Notes under the pieces: model-generated
The model's input: only the letters and a program-made list of their open reading frames with translations
The model's database searches: none
Told to the model about the DNA's origin: nothing
Made by a program: the position numbers and the translations under genes
Source: Wyeomyia smithii
Lineage: Eukaryota > Arthropoda > Insecta > Diptera > Culicidae
Assembly: GCF_029784165.1 (NCBI RefSeq)
Contig: NC_073694.1
Span: 24,500,506-24,564,505 of the forward strand
Reading direction: 5' to 3'
Length of the DNA stretch: 64,000 nucleotides
Shown here: one piece after another, positions 23,095 through 35,183 of the stretch
Numbering within the stretch: the first letter of the stretch is position 1
Layout: every line of letters begins with the position of its first letter

Positions 23095-24165
23095 AAACTT
23101 CTGTAATAAAATTTCGAGGCACCAAAAGGTGCCAGTTGCCGATTATATTGTTGTTTTTTGGTTAGTCCGTCCAGAATTCCAGCCATTGAAGTGTTTTGCA
23201 GTAGCCATTTACTACTAAAAGCCACCAGCATAACGGGTGAAACCGGCACGAGATGACCGGTACTATTTTGTCTTTCCTCCTTTCAGCTGCTAACACCTAG
23301 CGCTGTCGTGAAATTAACATCGACATAAACATGCATTTTTGCAAGGTTTTTTTCCGCTAGCAGCAGCAATTGTAAAACATAAAATTCAACTAACCGCTTC
23401 TATTATAAAACTGCGAGGCACCAAAAGGTGCCAGTTGCCGATTTCTTGTTTACTGGTTTCCGTCCAGAATTCCAGCCATTTTAGTATTTTGCAGTAGCCA
23501 CCAGCATTACGGGTGAAACCGGCACGAGATGACCGGTACTATTTTGTTTTTCCTCCTTTTAGCTGCTAACACCGAGCGTCCGTATGTATCCGGTACGGTT
23601 TGATAATGAAACTGATGGGGTGAAACGTTCGAACGATACGTTTTATACCAAGGCTTCGTCAGATAATTAGAAAGAAGGAGGTGCTACATAGATGATGGAA
23701 TGGTAGAGACAAATGTTTCTTGAAAGCTGCGCCGGCCGCTGTCGTAATATTAACACCAACACAAACATGCATTTTTGCAAGGTTTTTTCCGCTAGCAGCA
23801 GCATTTGGTAAAACAGAAAATTCAATTAGCCGCTTCTGTACCAAAATTTCGAGGCACCAAAAGGTGCATGTTGCCGATTATATTGTTGTTTTTTGGTTAG
23901 TCCGTCCAGAATTCCAGCCATTTAAGTGTTTTGCAGTAGCCATTTACTACTAAAAGCCACCAGCATAACGGGTGAAACCGGCACGAGATGACCGGTACTC
24001 TTTTGTCTTTCCTCCTTTCAGCTGCTATCACCTAGCGTCCGCATGTCACTGGTGCGGTTTTGGAATTGAAATGATGGGGCGCCGGCCGCTGTCGTAAAAT
24101 TAACACCAACAAAAAGATGCATATTTGCAAGGTTTTTTCCGCTAGCAGCAGCATAAACATCGGAA
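23095..24165. repeat. Tandem array with GGCACC/GGTGCC palindrome
   Basis: Three diverged copies of a composite unit start near 23115, 23414 and 23850. Each has the palindrome GGCACCAAAAGGTGCC (last copy decayed), then CCGGCACGAGATGACCGGTA about 110-130 bp later. A block GCATTTTTGCAAGGTTTTTT with GCTAGCAGCAGCA also recurs (about 23330, 23770 and 24120). Spacing is irregular because one copy has extra sequence. It is part of the composite TIR element. No coding function seen. Confidence 0.75.
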
Positions 24166-25028
24166 ACAGAAAGTGACAACAACAATAACAACAAAGTCAG
24201 ATCGATTGTATCCGTTAGTGTCGACTGTGCTTGGGAAGAGAGGTAGTGATTGGCTGCGCGGTGTGATTTAGACAAACGATATTAATTACCAATTTTTCAA
24301 TAGTGTATCTCAAACAATAGTTTGTTTTTGTTACATAAATTTAACCGTAAAAGAATTTCTGATCGATTGATGCCAAAACCTCGAAAACCTGATTATAGAT
24401 GACTGCAAAATAAGCGCTCAAAACCTGACTACTTTTCTCTGGTTTTCCCTGGTTGAATTACTAGATTTTCAAATTCAGGGGCCTAACTTCGATATAGACG
24501 TTAGTCAACGTCAAAAACTTTCGAATTTTCAATTGGTGAATTCTTGCCGAGCCTCCGGAACGATTGGAATCGTCAACAGTCAGGTCCGGGCGGAGCACAT
24601 CCTGCGTCAAAACTATGAACGGTTGACAATCGTTCCGGCCATTCCTGGTTCTGTCTTGTTGGTAATGTTGTCTCTGAGCAAGTTTTTTTGTTGGTATTTA
24701 AAAATAAATTTTATTTGTTATATGCGCTGTGTTTTCTATTTACTTTAAATTCACGTAAATTCCATCTGAATAACACGTAAAAAGTACGTGAAAATTATGT
24801 GGGGTTCAAACGTCCTATTTATGGTTTCACCTGAATATCACGTAAAAAAGTACGTGAAAATCAGGTTATAGTTACCTGACCAACACGTAGACGATTGACA
24901 CTGAAGTTGACACTAACACACTAACACATGGTCGGCTTTCAATAAATCGGCAAAAGTTACGTGAAAAGAAGGTGGATGAGTATCAGTCACTTTTCCCGGT
25001 AAATTTTACGTGCATTTTTTTCAAGGTG

Positions 25029-25112
25029 TACGATGACAGTTCGGAAAGTTTGATGCTTCTAAACAGTTAAGTTCTACTTGTTTGTTGTGTTAGGTTCACA
25101 GTGAATAACAAA
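25029..25112 (+). promoter_or_regulatory. Proximal 5' region of zinc-finger gene 6
   Basis: ACGATGACAGTTCGG and the TTGTTGTGTTAGGTTCAC block match the 5' flanks of paralogues. In gene 3 this is continuous with the sequence that here lies at 14900-14941. Presumed 5' UTR or core promoter. Confidence 0.5.
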
Positions 25113-26303
25113 ATGAATATTTCCCCAATAAACGAGCAGTCTAATGGTTGCGAAGATGAAAGTTTTATTAAAGTCGAAGAGACACGGTAAGTAATTGAAG
25201 GAGCCATAAGTAGTGAAATAAATTATAGAAAAACATCTTGTAGCTTAAGTGAGCCGATCGATCAACCGGATAACATCCATGATACCCCATCGGCTGACAA
25301 GAACAAATCGCAGAAGTCTTTCGAGTGTAATCAATGTGGAAAGAAGCTTAGCCGTCGGAATTCACTTTTGCTGCACAAGCTAATGCATTCAGATAATGGA
25401 TCCTTCAGCTGCGAAATCTGCGACAAAAGGTTCAGGGAAAAGGAGGTTTTGAGGAGACACCTAACAAGGCACAAAAGGAATTTTAAATGTGATGTCTGCG
25501 GAAAAGGGTTTCCCTTTAAGCATAGACTATCGATGCACGCGTTGTCTCACTCGAACGATCCGGCCATACGAAAGTTCAAATGTGAGATTTGTGACAAAGC
25601 GTTCAAGATTCGCAGCAATCTGAACCGGCACCGGCGCGCATCGCACATCGATGTTAAAAGGCCTTTCGAATGTAACGTGTGCGGGAATTATTATGTCGAT
25701 CAGAGAGTCCTGAGCCGGCACAAGTTGAGTCATTCCAACGAGCGATCTTTCAAGTGCGAATTCTGTGACAAAACGTTCAACGATGAGTGGTCCCTGATGC
25801 GGCACCAGAATACTCACCCTAAAAGGATAAAACCTTTCGCGTGTGACGAGTGTCCGAAAGCATTCGTTTGCTATAAATCGCTGAGCAAACACAAGTCCGT
25901 TCATTCTGATGGACAAGCTAACAAATGCAAAATCTGTCAGAAAAATTACCCGGTAAGTTACCTCAAGATTCACATGCGAGTGCATACTGGCAATCAGCGC
26001 TATAAATGCGAAGTATGTGGAAAAATTCTTTCGTCTAAAAATAACCTCGAGATGCACATGAAAATTCATCGTGGCGAAAAGCCTTACAAATGCGAGATTT
26101 GCGGCATAAGTTACTCCAGCAACTTTTACCTGAAGGCACATCTATGGTCGCACACAGAGGAGGAACTAATCGGTTGTGACATTTGTGGTAAACGATTTAC
26201 AATGAAAAGAAGTCTGCAATATCACATGACAGTGCATACGAATGATCGCCCCCACAAGTGTGGCACCTGTGGGAAAGGATTTTGCGTACTTTGTCTAAAC
26301 TAG
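25113..26303 (+). CDS. C2H2 zinc-finger protein 6 of cluster (C-terminally truncated)
   Basis: Exon 1 25113-25186, intron 25187-25243 (GTAAGT donor), exon 2 25244-26303; spliced 377 residues. It has the acidic N-terminus with IKVEE, then eleven complete Cys2His2 fingers collinear with gene 3. Homology stops inside finger 12: CGTCGKGF is followed by CVLCLN and a stop, so the last two fingers are lost by a breakpoint near 26283. The following sequence is unrelated to the gene 3 tail. With its 5' region also split by the composite element, this copy may be unexpressed, but the frame is otherwise intact. Confidence 0.82.
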
Positions 26304-27426
26304 CTGTAAGGTTTTTTCTCCTGTTTGAGTTATCCTCATACCAAGCGATTTCGCGGTAAAAAAAACTTTCTGCATTAGTCCATCTGTTGTGAAAAGAAAT
26401 TTATCTTGAGAATAAAGCTACACCTATTTCAGATCAGATGCTATTTATGCTATTAAAAGACAGCAAGGTCTTCAAAATATCCGTTTCAGCCATTCCAAAG
26501 TCCGAGTTCTTCCAAATTACGTATAGTGTTTTTTTTTTCCAAATATTGCCTCGTTTATTTGTATTTACCTGGAGGGTTCTTTTTCTAAAATGATTTTCCA
26601 GTCGAGAATTATTAAATATTAAAGATTTCTCGCAAAAATGATTCTTGTGACAGTTGAAGATCCTCTGCCCTTAGTCAGGCTCACGACGAAGAAGGAACTG
26701 GATGCCTGAAAAAGTCAAATTTAGCTCCATCTCTCTAATTTATTGATCTTTTTTGTATGAGTCACCAAAGAAAAAAATCTCAAATTTTCAAACTCCTGTC
26801 TTAGATACCACACTGTAGATAGGTGTAGGTAATCAAATTTATATCAAAATGTGTATGTAGCATTGTAGACATGTATCTCTCTTTTACTTAGTTCCTAGTA
26901 AATACAAATTCCCACAGCAATAGCAATTTAGCAGACATGTTGTCCCTGTGCTCAGGTATTGACTTTCTTGAGGAATCCCAAAAATAATGCCAGCAGTTTA
27001 ACCACCCCCGGAAGGGTGGAATAACAAAAAGCGCACGGTCGCCATGTGGCAACCGCATAAACAAGCCCTATTCGGTACCGCCTGCAAGCAGAGATTGCTC
27101 CAGATATCATTCCTGTGCTGTCTGTTGGTCGAAGCTAGTCGTGTAATAATACTCTTCTATCCAACCGGATAACTTAGCGTTTGACACTAATTTGGTGTAT
27201 CGGATCGGTGTCATCATGGCGTTAGCAGATAGTAGGCATTGACTTGGAGACTTTGGTGTAAAAGTGTCTACTGCGTGACGACGGGCGTTCAAATGTGATT
27301 CGTTGCGAAATTAAGTGGGGTTTAAGTGTTGAATGATTTTGCAAGAAGTTGGGCGGTTTATCAAGTGCCCGTGGTATACGCAAACCAATCCGTTCGTATA
27401 GAGGATAACAGCCAGAAAGACAAGCT
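26304..27426. other. Intergenic region and probable 5' UTR of coiled-coil gene
   Basis: No convincing coding sequence. 26304-26990 is AT-rich and unrecognised. 27000-27110 is more GC-rich (CGGAAGGGTGGAATAAC). 27210-27426 directly precedes the ATG of the coiled-coil gene and probably contains its promoter and 5' UTR. No TATA box was convincing. Confidence 0.35.
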
Positions 27427-30400
27427 ATGCTCTCACCAGCCAGTTTGGATGAGATCAAGGAACGAATCAGCAAAAATCAAGAAAGTAAGTGGCTAGTCTC
27501 TCGAAATAGCTTGTATAATGATATACACTATAACTAGCATCGCATACATTATGCTTCATTAGGGTGGTTCATTTATTCGACATAGGGTGGTTCATAATTT
27601 TGTGTATGTGAGTGTTCCTACACCGCTGAAACAGTTCCTACACTTGCAAAATATGACAAAAACAATATCGATAACGAATTCTCTCAAGTAATCTAGTCGA
27701 TCGAGACCACTATTAGCTCCTGCGTTTGACATGAATTCTCATCGAGAAAATCCTCTAACTCAGCGTCTTCGAAGGTGTTTGGACTTCTTTCACGCGGATA
27801 GTCGTCATCATTTAAAAAACCATCTATAAAGCAAGGGAGCAGCATTTTCGTAAACTTTTTTCAACTTTCGCTGCGCTATAGTCACCGTTTTCTTCAAGCG
27901 GAAAGATAAAAGTAACACTTTCCGCAAATAACGATTATTTGGCACAAAATCCGCGTTTTTACACAACTAAAAGTATATAACGCCACAATAAAATCACTAC
28001 CGTGTCGGAGCTGTTTGTTCACCATATCTCAGCCCTCACCTTAGATCATTACATTTCAGATGTGTGGTAGGCGACTAGCACTTCTACTGGCATAAATTCA
28101 AAAAAAAATATACGCATTATATAAGCAATGTATTTTGACACTTTTTCAACACTTTCTTTCCTATTTTACACTTCATTGGCATTATTCTACATACATATTT
28201 TCACATTTGATCTTTTCCATCAATTTTGCATGTATTTTCGATACTTTTCAACACTTTTCGGACAACATTTTAATACATTTTTAACAACATCAATTTTACA
28301 ATTTTTATGACACCGTTTTGCCGTTTTTGGTAATTTTTGGATCATTTATTTTTCTTATTTTTTATACTTCTTGACAACACTTCTGGTACTTCTCCATAGT
28401 TGGACGCGTTTTAGATACACTTTGATGTCACAGTTTGTTAATTTTTCGATACTTTTAAAATACACTTTTGAATATATTCAGACAAGTAATAAATTCGAAT
28501 TAAATACTACAAGGTATACAGCCCTAGGAGTTGTATGAAATGGTGACGTAGGACAAATATAAATGTTGATTTTAACTCTTGTTTAATATTTTTCACTACG
28601 CCTGTTATGCACCGTGTATCTCACACAGATATAAGGGTTCCACTTGCTATCGTGTTAAGAACAAGAATGAAGTTGATTTTTCTACACGCGGTCTTTTATA
28701 TCGAGTTGAGCGTAGTTTTTTGCGTTGTAGGCGTGGCCACACAGTCTCGAGAAAGCTAAACGAAACAAAACACATTGTTGAGTCAGAATATGTAGGTAGT
28801 GGAATTTATTCCGTCCATGTTATTGTTATCTGTGCTCGGGAAGCGAGGCAATAGCGAGGGAAATGTATGGGAAAGCTTAACCTTGGAACTTTTCACCTAT
28901 TTTCACTACTAAGCAGTAAAGCAACATTGTTAAACATTATATCAAACAATTGTCACACATTTTATCTATCCACCGACACATAAATGACTAAGATGCAGTC
29001 AGCCGTTCGCTTGCTATTGTCGTTTGAAATCGGACGCAACATTTGTCAGTTTTATTTTCAAATTTATAAAATGTCATCTAGAATAGAAAACAGAGACGTA
29101 GTCCTACGTCAAAAAAGCACCATTGGTGTTGTCACAATAGTGACACCGGGAATTTTTTTTTTTTTATTTTCTGGTCACTTCGAATTGTCATTTGCATATG
29201 ACGCCGGATATTGATGCATCAAACTACGACCTCATTACTGTTATTAGGACTTTTTGTTCAGTGAGAAGTTTCGTAATTACGCCAATCGTTATTTAATCTC
29301 GTTTGACTAAGATTTGGAAGGATATGTTTTCTATTAATTAATTCACTCAATTCGATAAAGTTACCAAAAAAAATATTTAACTATGCGCAAATCTTAAATT
29401 GAGTTCAAAGTATATGGAAGTAATTTATTTTTTACTCAATGCACGAAACCATTTGAAAAGAGTGCATTGTTACTAGTATACAAGCTATGATCCCGGATTA
29501 TTCGGTATGTTTATGAATTAAAAAAAGCTACATGTTGCTGATCTGAAGGCCCAAACTGAACTGAGGTCAGGGCCGGCGTCACGTTATTTTTACGAGTGGG
29601 TATTAAGGAATAGGGAAAGTTCATGGGTAACCGAGAAACGACCTACTGATACCTGAACATAATTTTGAGAAAAATTGACATTGCATCAACAATGGAATGT
29701 TTAAGAGGAATTAGATTTTCGTATTTCGTTCAGTAGTAATGTTTGCATTAAAAAATTAACTTTTTTCGGATGGTTATATAAAAAACCAAGACAGATAATT
29801 GATTTTAATGAGTTTCCCATGAAAGGTAATTATATAATCAAATTTATTATATCAATTTTCGCAACAAAATTGTTGGAGTAGGTCTTACGCTTCTGGTTTG
29901 CCCAAAGGCTCTGGATAGGACGCAGCTGAGGGACGCTGGGTTGGTTGGCGACCTGGGTACCACATCGATTTTCAGCCACTTCATCTCCTCACACGATTGC
30001 TTCGGGTAGCCGGCCGACACCAGATCAGGCCAGAGCACCGCGTCTACGCTCCTATAGTATGTCTTGATGAACGACGCAATTTCCGGCAGGCACTTTGTAC
30101 TAATAGTTTTCCCGTTCACGGCCAATACGAAGCTCCTCGCTTATTGTCTGCCACAGCAGCACCTTCTGTGGGAACTTGGTGTGTGAAATGAAATTCACCT
30201 CAGAGCTCACTTCCTTCGTGAAGGAAGTAAAAAAACGAAGTGCCCTGCCAGTCGTTGCCATCCAGGGTGAGATAGGTCTCGGCGTCGACCACCAGAATCA
30301 CGTCGCGATTCGCCAGACAAATCGACTTGACCATCTTATTCAGCCGCTGCCACTGCGTCATTGCCTGCAGCTCCGAGGCCAATGGAAGAAACTGCCGCTT

Positions 30401-33400
30401 TTTGACATGTATGTCCATGTTTGTCAGATACTTTTACGCTGTTTGGCCGGTTGCACCGACCTTCCGATCAAGGGTACGCTGTGATGTAGCCACTTTTCCC
30501 TCGGTATTCCTCTTCAGTATTCTTCGCAGCTTCTTGTCGTTCAGGGTCGTCGATTGTCCGATGCTTTGATAGTAGTCCAACAGTACCAAGATAGATACCG
30601 GAACAAGCGTAACCGACACCCTTTTCCGTACGATGTCCGTTTTTTTCGGCATTACGGTTAAAGTTCGAGTTATTTTTTTTCTGCCGACTCATGGGTTACT
30701 ATGATTGATGCTGCATGGGTAGTTTTTTCAGTGCATCTAAAGGTAAACCCATGAAAAATCAGCATTTTTTAAGCATTTTTTTTAAGGCAAACGTTGGGGC
30801 TCACCAATTTTGTCTTCTCGAAAAAAGTCTCCATGTCAAATTTAGGCCTAACCGGTCTCAAAATAAGATTTCACTTACAGTCGTGAAAGTCTCACCTTTT
30901 TGACCAACGAAAAAATGCACAAGAGTAGTTCTTGAAGTTTCCGAAATCGACTTTTGTGATAGCAAATCTCTTAAAAAGGTATGAGATGTCGGGATCTGAT
31001 GTAATTTCATGAAAAATTGTTAAAAAAATTAACTTCAAGGGACATGGAAACTTTCGCGTTGGGAAACTCGAACTACACCAGAACACAAAAGAGACACTCT
31101 CAGCTCGAATATTTAGGCCGCTTTTAGGCTCTACTTCCCGAAATCCGATTGAGCTCAAATTTGGCATGGAAATTTTTACTAAAAAAAACTTTAAAACTCT
31201 ATCGTAAATGAAATTCGAGAAGTCGATATTCATTGGAACCCAAATAAACTATCAAAAAATGGTGAAACCAAAAATTATTCAGGTTGGTGCAAAATAAAAA
31301 ATATATCAAATCTAAGACTAAAAAATTGCCAACAACCGCTAACTATATTATTTTTTATCTAGGAGCCAACATTCAAAGACATTTGATCGTTTAGCAAAAA
31401 GTCGTTTATGGAGGAAAAGAATTTGAGGTTGAGAAGGTCTTTTATAGAAGCATTCAAAAGGTATGATTGAAAATTGTAACCATTACATATGTTCACGTGG
31501 ATTTCAGAATAGACGCGTTTTTTTCATGCAAATATTTGTTATTTAATATTGTTTTCCATTTTGCGGCTACTGCTTTGAAAAGCAGGATATGAATATAGAA
31601 TCGCCACGTAATTGAGCCGATTCTAAACAATAGCAGATTTTAAGTAGTTTTTAATTCGGCACGGATCAGAAAAATACTTATTTCGTCACAACAAGCCTGG
31701 TATTGATTAATCAGAGAAGGCAAACAAATTCGAGAACAAGTAAAAAAATAATCCTTTTCTCTGAGAAACATTACAACTGTACATAAATCTAAAGATTTAT
31801 AACCTCTCGCTCAACGATATGCATAAAAAAAGTTATCGCTCGCAACATTAGTTTTTTTGCGAATTTCGGAATATTTTCTGTGTTTTTTACAGACATGGAT
31901 CATGAGTTGTATAAACATCTTTCCTCCTCGTATCAAAACACAATCTCTTCGAAGCAACATTAATCCATAGCGAACTTAACATCCAAAGGAATGCTGTCTC
32001 CAGTGTATAAGTGATAAATAGATTGAATTAGACACGGTGATTTTTTTCAAGAATTTTTGTATGTGTTTCTCAAAACCCTGAGGGGGGCAATTGAATGCTA
32101 GGTTTTTTTTTCAGGGGGTAGTTGAAGTTTTGTGACCAAATGCTACGAGGGGGGAGAGGGGGTGGTTTAAAAATCATGAAAAAAATGCTACGTCAGCTGC
32201 GTCTCATCGCGAAATTTTGAACAAACCAGAAGCGTAAGATCTACTCCAACAATTTTGTCGCGGAATTCTTCTTTGGGTTTGGATTTTTTCAAGTTATTGC
32301 CACTGTTGTCTTTTTACGTATATTTGTATGTATTATACCTTATTCACTACAAACTGTGTCGTGCTTAGTTAACGCGACTTTTGCAACAACAAAAAAGTTC
32401 GCTTTGGTTTGGCAACGATAACACTATCAAGATGTCACGCCCCGAAGAAAATCCTGAAAGTTGTTTGCAGATGCAATTTGCCGTCCCGTAGTTTAAAAAC
32501 TGTGAAGTTTATAAAGTGCCTGAATTTGTTGCTGCCTACTAGCCTCATTCGAAGGGAAATAATTATTCACATACATACATACCAATTATTTATAGTTTCT
32601 TTCATTTTGTTTAAAAAAAAAACGATGTTTTCCACAAGTTCTAGCCTTATTTTCCGCGACTGACTTTTTGCGACTGTGGTGAAAACAACAACAAATTATC
32701 AGCTGATGAGAGTCTACCGACATTTATTCGAAAAATTAAGAGTTCAGCTCATTAGTGCAGGGGTTTCGGACAAAACGCATATAGAGAAATGTTTTTTTTT
32801 TTTTTTTATTCTCGCTTATTTTCCGTCACTGTTGTGGCCAATCACCGACGCCCAGGGAGGCGACTCCACACCCAGGATCCTAACTCACGACCCGTTTATT
32901 AACGGAACGGCGCCAACGGCTTTACTTCGGCATGCGATGGAAGGCGTGATCCCAGAGATTTTTCGCCTCAGAAAATCTCCCGGTGTCGGCTAGGATTGAA
33001 TCTAGACCAGTTGGGTTGGTTGTGAGTGGATCACGCCACCTCACAACCATCGACACCTATGTCGGCGGTGGGATTCGAACCCAGGCGTCGAGCGTGGTTG
33101 GCGGAGACGTTACCAACCACACTAGGCCCCCGCTCATAGAGAAATGTTGTTCACGTCCATTAAACTTCAATTTGACTATCAAAAGTTATTGACATACGAT
33201 AAAAAGCAATACAAATAGCAGACTGGCCCATAATACTGGTTGACTGTATTTCAAATCAAAAAGGTTATCGAATATCGCAAGTGTGATGTCAAAATTTTCT
33301 TCGGCAGCATAAAATATCTGAATAAGTTCGAGTAAAAATGCATCAAACGTTGAAAACCCGTCTGTTTTTTCAGATTGTTCCCAGTGGAACTTCCCACTGT

Positions 33401-35183
33401 GCACCGATCCCGTCGATAATCGATTCATTTTCCCCGAGCGCAGAATAGAAAATTGGAAAACATCCTTCCTTCCAACGTTCCTTCTCAGCTGTGCTATTTG
33501 CAAACATATTGCAATCCTGACTACGCCAGTCCAATCGTCGTTAGTGTGAGAAGAATGGAGGGAGAAGTAGTTTTTACCGAATGACAAAACTTTAGAACTT
33601 CAGTCCCCTCTCGCTTGGTGTTGTCCCAAGTGCTTAACGGCCACATGGCTTCCATTGATCCAACAATCGTCGGTGGTTCGGGGAGGAATATAATACAAAC
33701 GGGAAAAAACAGGGAACGCAGCTACGGAAACATGCCTAGGTTATGTTATCTTCGCGACTGAAGTAGTCATGATGTGATGGTATTTACATGACTATTTGGC
33801 AGAACGCAATAAAGGTCAGACAAAATAGGGAAATTACTTTTTACCTTGCAAGCGCAGTAAAGCCAAACAAAGCAGCCTACTTTTCGCAGGCTGTCAAATC
33901 GCAAGCTGGTTGACGTTCCGTTGCGCTGGAAACTACCATGAATCGGGTTAAGGGGTCATAAATATTTTCGTTTTTTTCACTGGGATAACAATGCGGGTTG
34001 CCCATGGGGAAGGTTTTATTTATAAAATCTCAAATTGCGCTTCTCTTTCCCACAGGATTATTTTCGTGAGTGGGTGTGCTGTGTTTGAGTTGTGTACGAG
34101 AGTCATGTGGAGGGAGCAAGGAGCATTTTGTTGAACCGGGTTGCGGATCAGTTGTGTGACATGGGTAAGAGGGTCAAGGCGGTTTTGGAAATTTCTGGAT
34201 GCAAAAAGGGAAGAGGTTTTTTTTAATCAATTGAGTTTAAATGTTTGCAATCAAAACGCCAACTCACTGCGACTTTTAAAGCATCCATTGAGTCAGAAAC
34301 TTGTATAATTAGATTGGCCATTCAATAAACCATGCTTCTTTCGTTCTAGAAATCCACGTGCTGCAGGCAATCAACAACGTTCTCAAGGAGCGCCATGAGA
34401 TCGAGTCAAACTACAAAAATTTAGCTCTGAAATTTCGAGACATGCAGGAAGAGGAGGCCCACCGGAGGGCGAAGGTTCGTAACTAAGAAAAAACTTCGTC
34501 TTCCACTAACTGATGTTTGTTACAGTTTGATGAAGCCCGTAAAAAGCAGCTGGCGGAGCTGCAAGCCAAGGGCGAGGCCCTCTGCCGGGAGAAGGCTAAA
34601 CTGCAGCACCAAATCGAACATGTGACGTGGCATCTGGAGGGATGTCGTCGACAGAGACCCTGTCTGGCTCGGCTGCCGGAGAATTGTCCCCTCAAGGGGG
34701 AGGGAGCCCCAAGCTGTCTACCCCATTCGCCTGAGAAATTGAAAATCATGGTTAATACTGTTGCAGTTTGTGGAAAGAAAGTCTAACGCTTCTGTATTCT
34801 AGGCAAACATGAAAACCACGGCAGACCACTTGGTGCGAGGCATTATGGATCTGCGGAAGAAGATCCACATCGTTCAGGATAAATTGGAGATGGAGGTTGC
34901 GGTAAGACACGGCAGGTTAATCATCAAAGCCGAACTAATGTTAATCTTTCTTCGCCAGCGCAAGAAGGACATGGAGAAGAAGTTGGCCGAATTGCGGAAG
35001 CAAATCTGCCAGCACAACAAGTGCATGCAGCAGCAACCGAGTCACGTGCGGGAGCACGCTCATCATCATGCCCATCATCATCATCATCACCATCACCAAC
35101 AACAGGGTGGCGGACAGGCAGGCGGAGGAGGAGGAGGAATCACTTCGCTCCCGCCGATCAAAAATTGTGTGGCAGCGAAATAG
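27427..35183 (+). CDS. Coiled-coil protein with His-rich and Gly-rich tail (unrecognised family)
   Basis: Five coding exons inferred: 27427-27484, 34350-34474, 34526-34750, 34803-34901 and 34959-35183, all with GT-AG borders and consistent phases (1, 0, 0, 0). They give 244 codons, 243 residues. The protein is almost entirely predicted heptad-type helix (Leu, Glu, Lys and Arg rich) to about residue 200. It is interrupted in exon 3 by a Cys/Pro-containing loop (PCLARLP, CPLKGEG). The tail has a run of about a dozen His within 18 residues, then Gln and Gly runs. No catalytic motif, signal peptide or membrane segment is seen. Family not recognised; a structural or scaffold role is only a guess. 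Intron 1 is 6.9 kb and TE-filled. An alternative start exon may lie at 34161. AATAAA occurs at 35773-35778. Confidence 0.72.
27485..29850. other. Intron 1 of coiled-coil gene, left part
   Basis: AT-rich sequence without convincing coding potential. Runs such as 28130-28460 repeat TTTTC-ACACTTTT-type low-complexity strings. 29090-29220 contains the AGTCCTACGTCA phrase also seen in the zinc-finger 3' flanks, suggesting a shared repeat. Nothing else is supported. Confidence 0.35.
29860..30690 (-). pseudogene. Tc1/mariner-type transposase remnant
   Basis: On the minus strand, in order from the right: an HTH-like N-terminal stretch (RKRVSVTL; DDPERQEAAKNTE in another frame); the catalytic segment VILVVDAETYLTLDGNDWQG (second acidic position Ala); VNGKTISTKCLPEI, AVLWPDLVSAGY (second Asp region) and VPRSPTNPASL near the final catalytic position. 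Several frameshifts and a gap of about 60 codons separate the parts. Motif spacing suggests the mosquito D37E-type Tc1/mariner lineage (inference). Inactive. Confidence 0.7.
30691..32221. other. Intron 1, unexplained AT-rich segment between inverted transposase ends
   Basis: No coding potential recognised. 32040-32215 has G-rich strings (CTGAGGGGGGCA, CGAGGGGGGAGAGGGGGTGG) interspersed with T-runs, of the kind found in TE debris. Confidence 0.3.
32222..32266 (+). repeat. Inverted copy of a transposase C-terminal segment
   Basis: About 45 bp including GTAAGATCTACTCCAACAAT is the near-perfect reverse complement of 29860-29905, the C-terminal coding end of the transposase remnant. The two face each other across about 2.3 kb. 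Confidence 0.7.
32794..33135 (-). mobile_element. tRNA-derived SINE (full length)
   Basis: The 13-bp target duplication ATAGAGAAATGTT lies at 32781-32793 and 33136-33148. Read on the minus strand, the element starts near 33135 with a box A-like TAGTGTGGTTGGTAACG and a box B GGGTTCGAATCCCA (complement of 33069-33082). It ends in an A-rich tail (T-run at 32794-32808). Length about 340 bp. Transcription would be by RNA polymerase III. Mosquito families of this build include Feilai; the family name is not assigned here. Confidence 0.85.
33149..34160. other. Intron 1, right part
   Basis: The minus strand is open at 33587-33186 for 133 codons but shows no family motif and a hydrophobic C-terminus only, so it is not called a gene. 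34030-34160 is the candidate leader of the alternative start exon. Confidence 0.3.
34161..34164 (+). other. Alternative start codon exon of coiled-coil gene
   Basis: ATGG is followed at once by a consensus donor GTAAGA. The phase (1) is the same as for the distal exon 27427-27484. Splicing to 34350 gives Met-Glu-Ile-His and then the common coiled coil, so a 225-residue isoform is possible. Confidence 0.45.

Noticed and set aside
33186..33587. 133-codon minus-strand ORF in intron 1
   Set aside because: No recognisable domain or coding bias and no splice partners; chance length is plausible.
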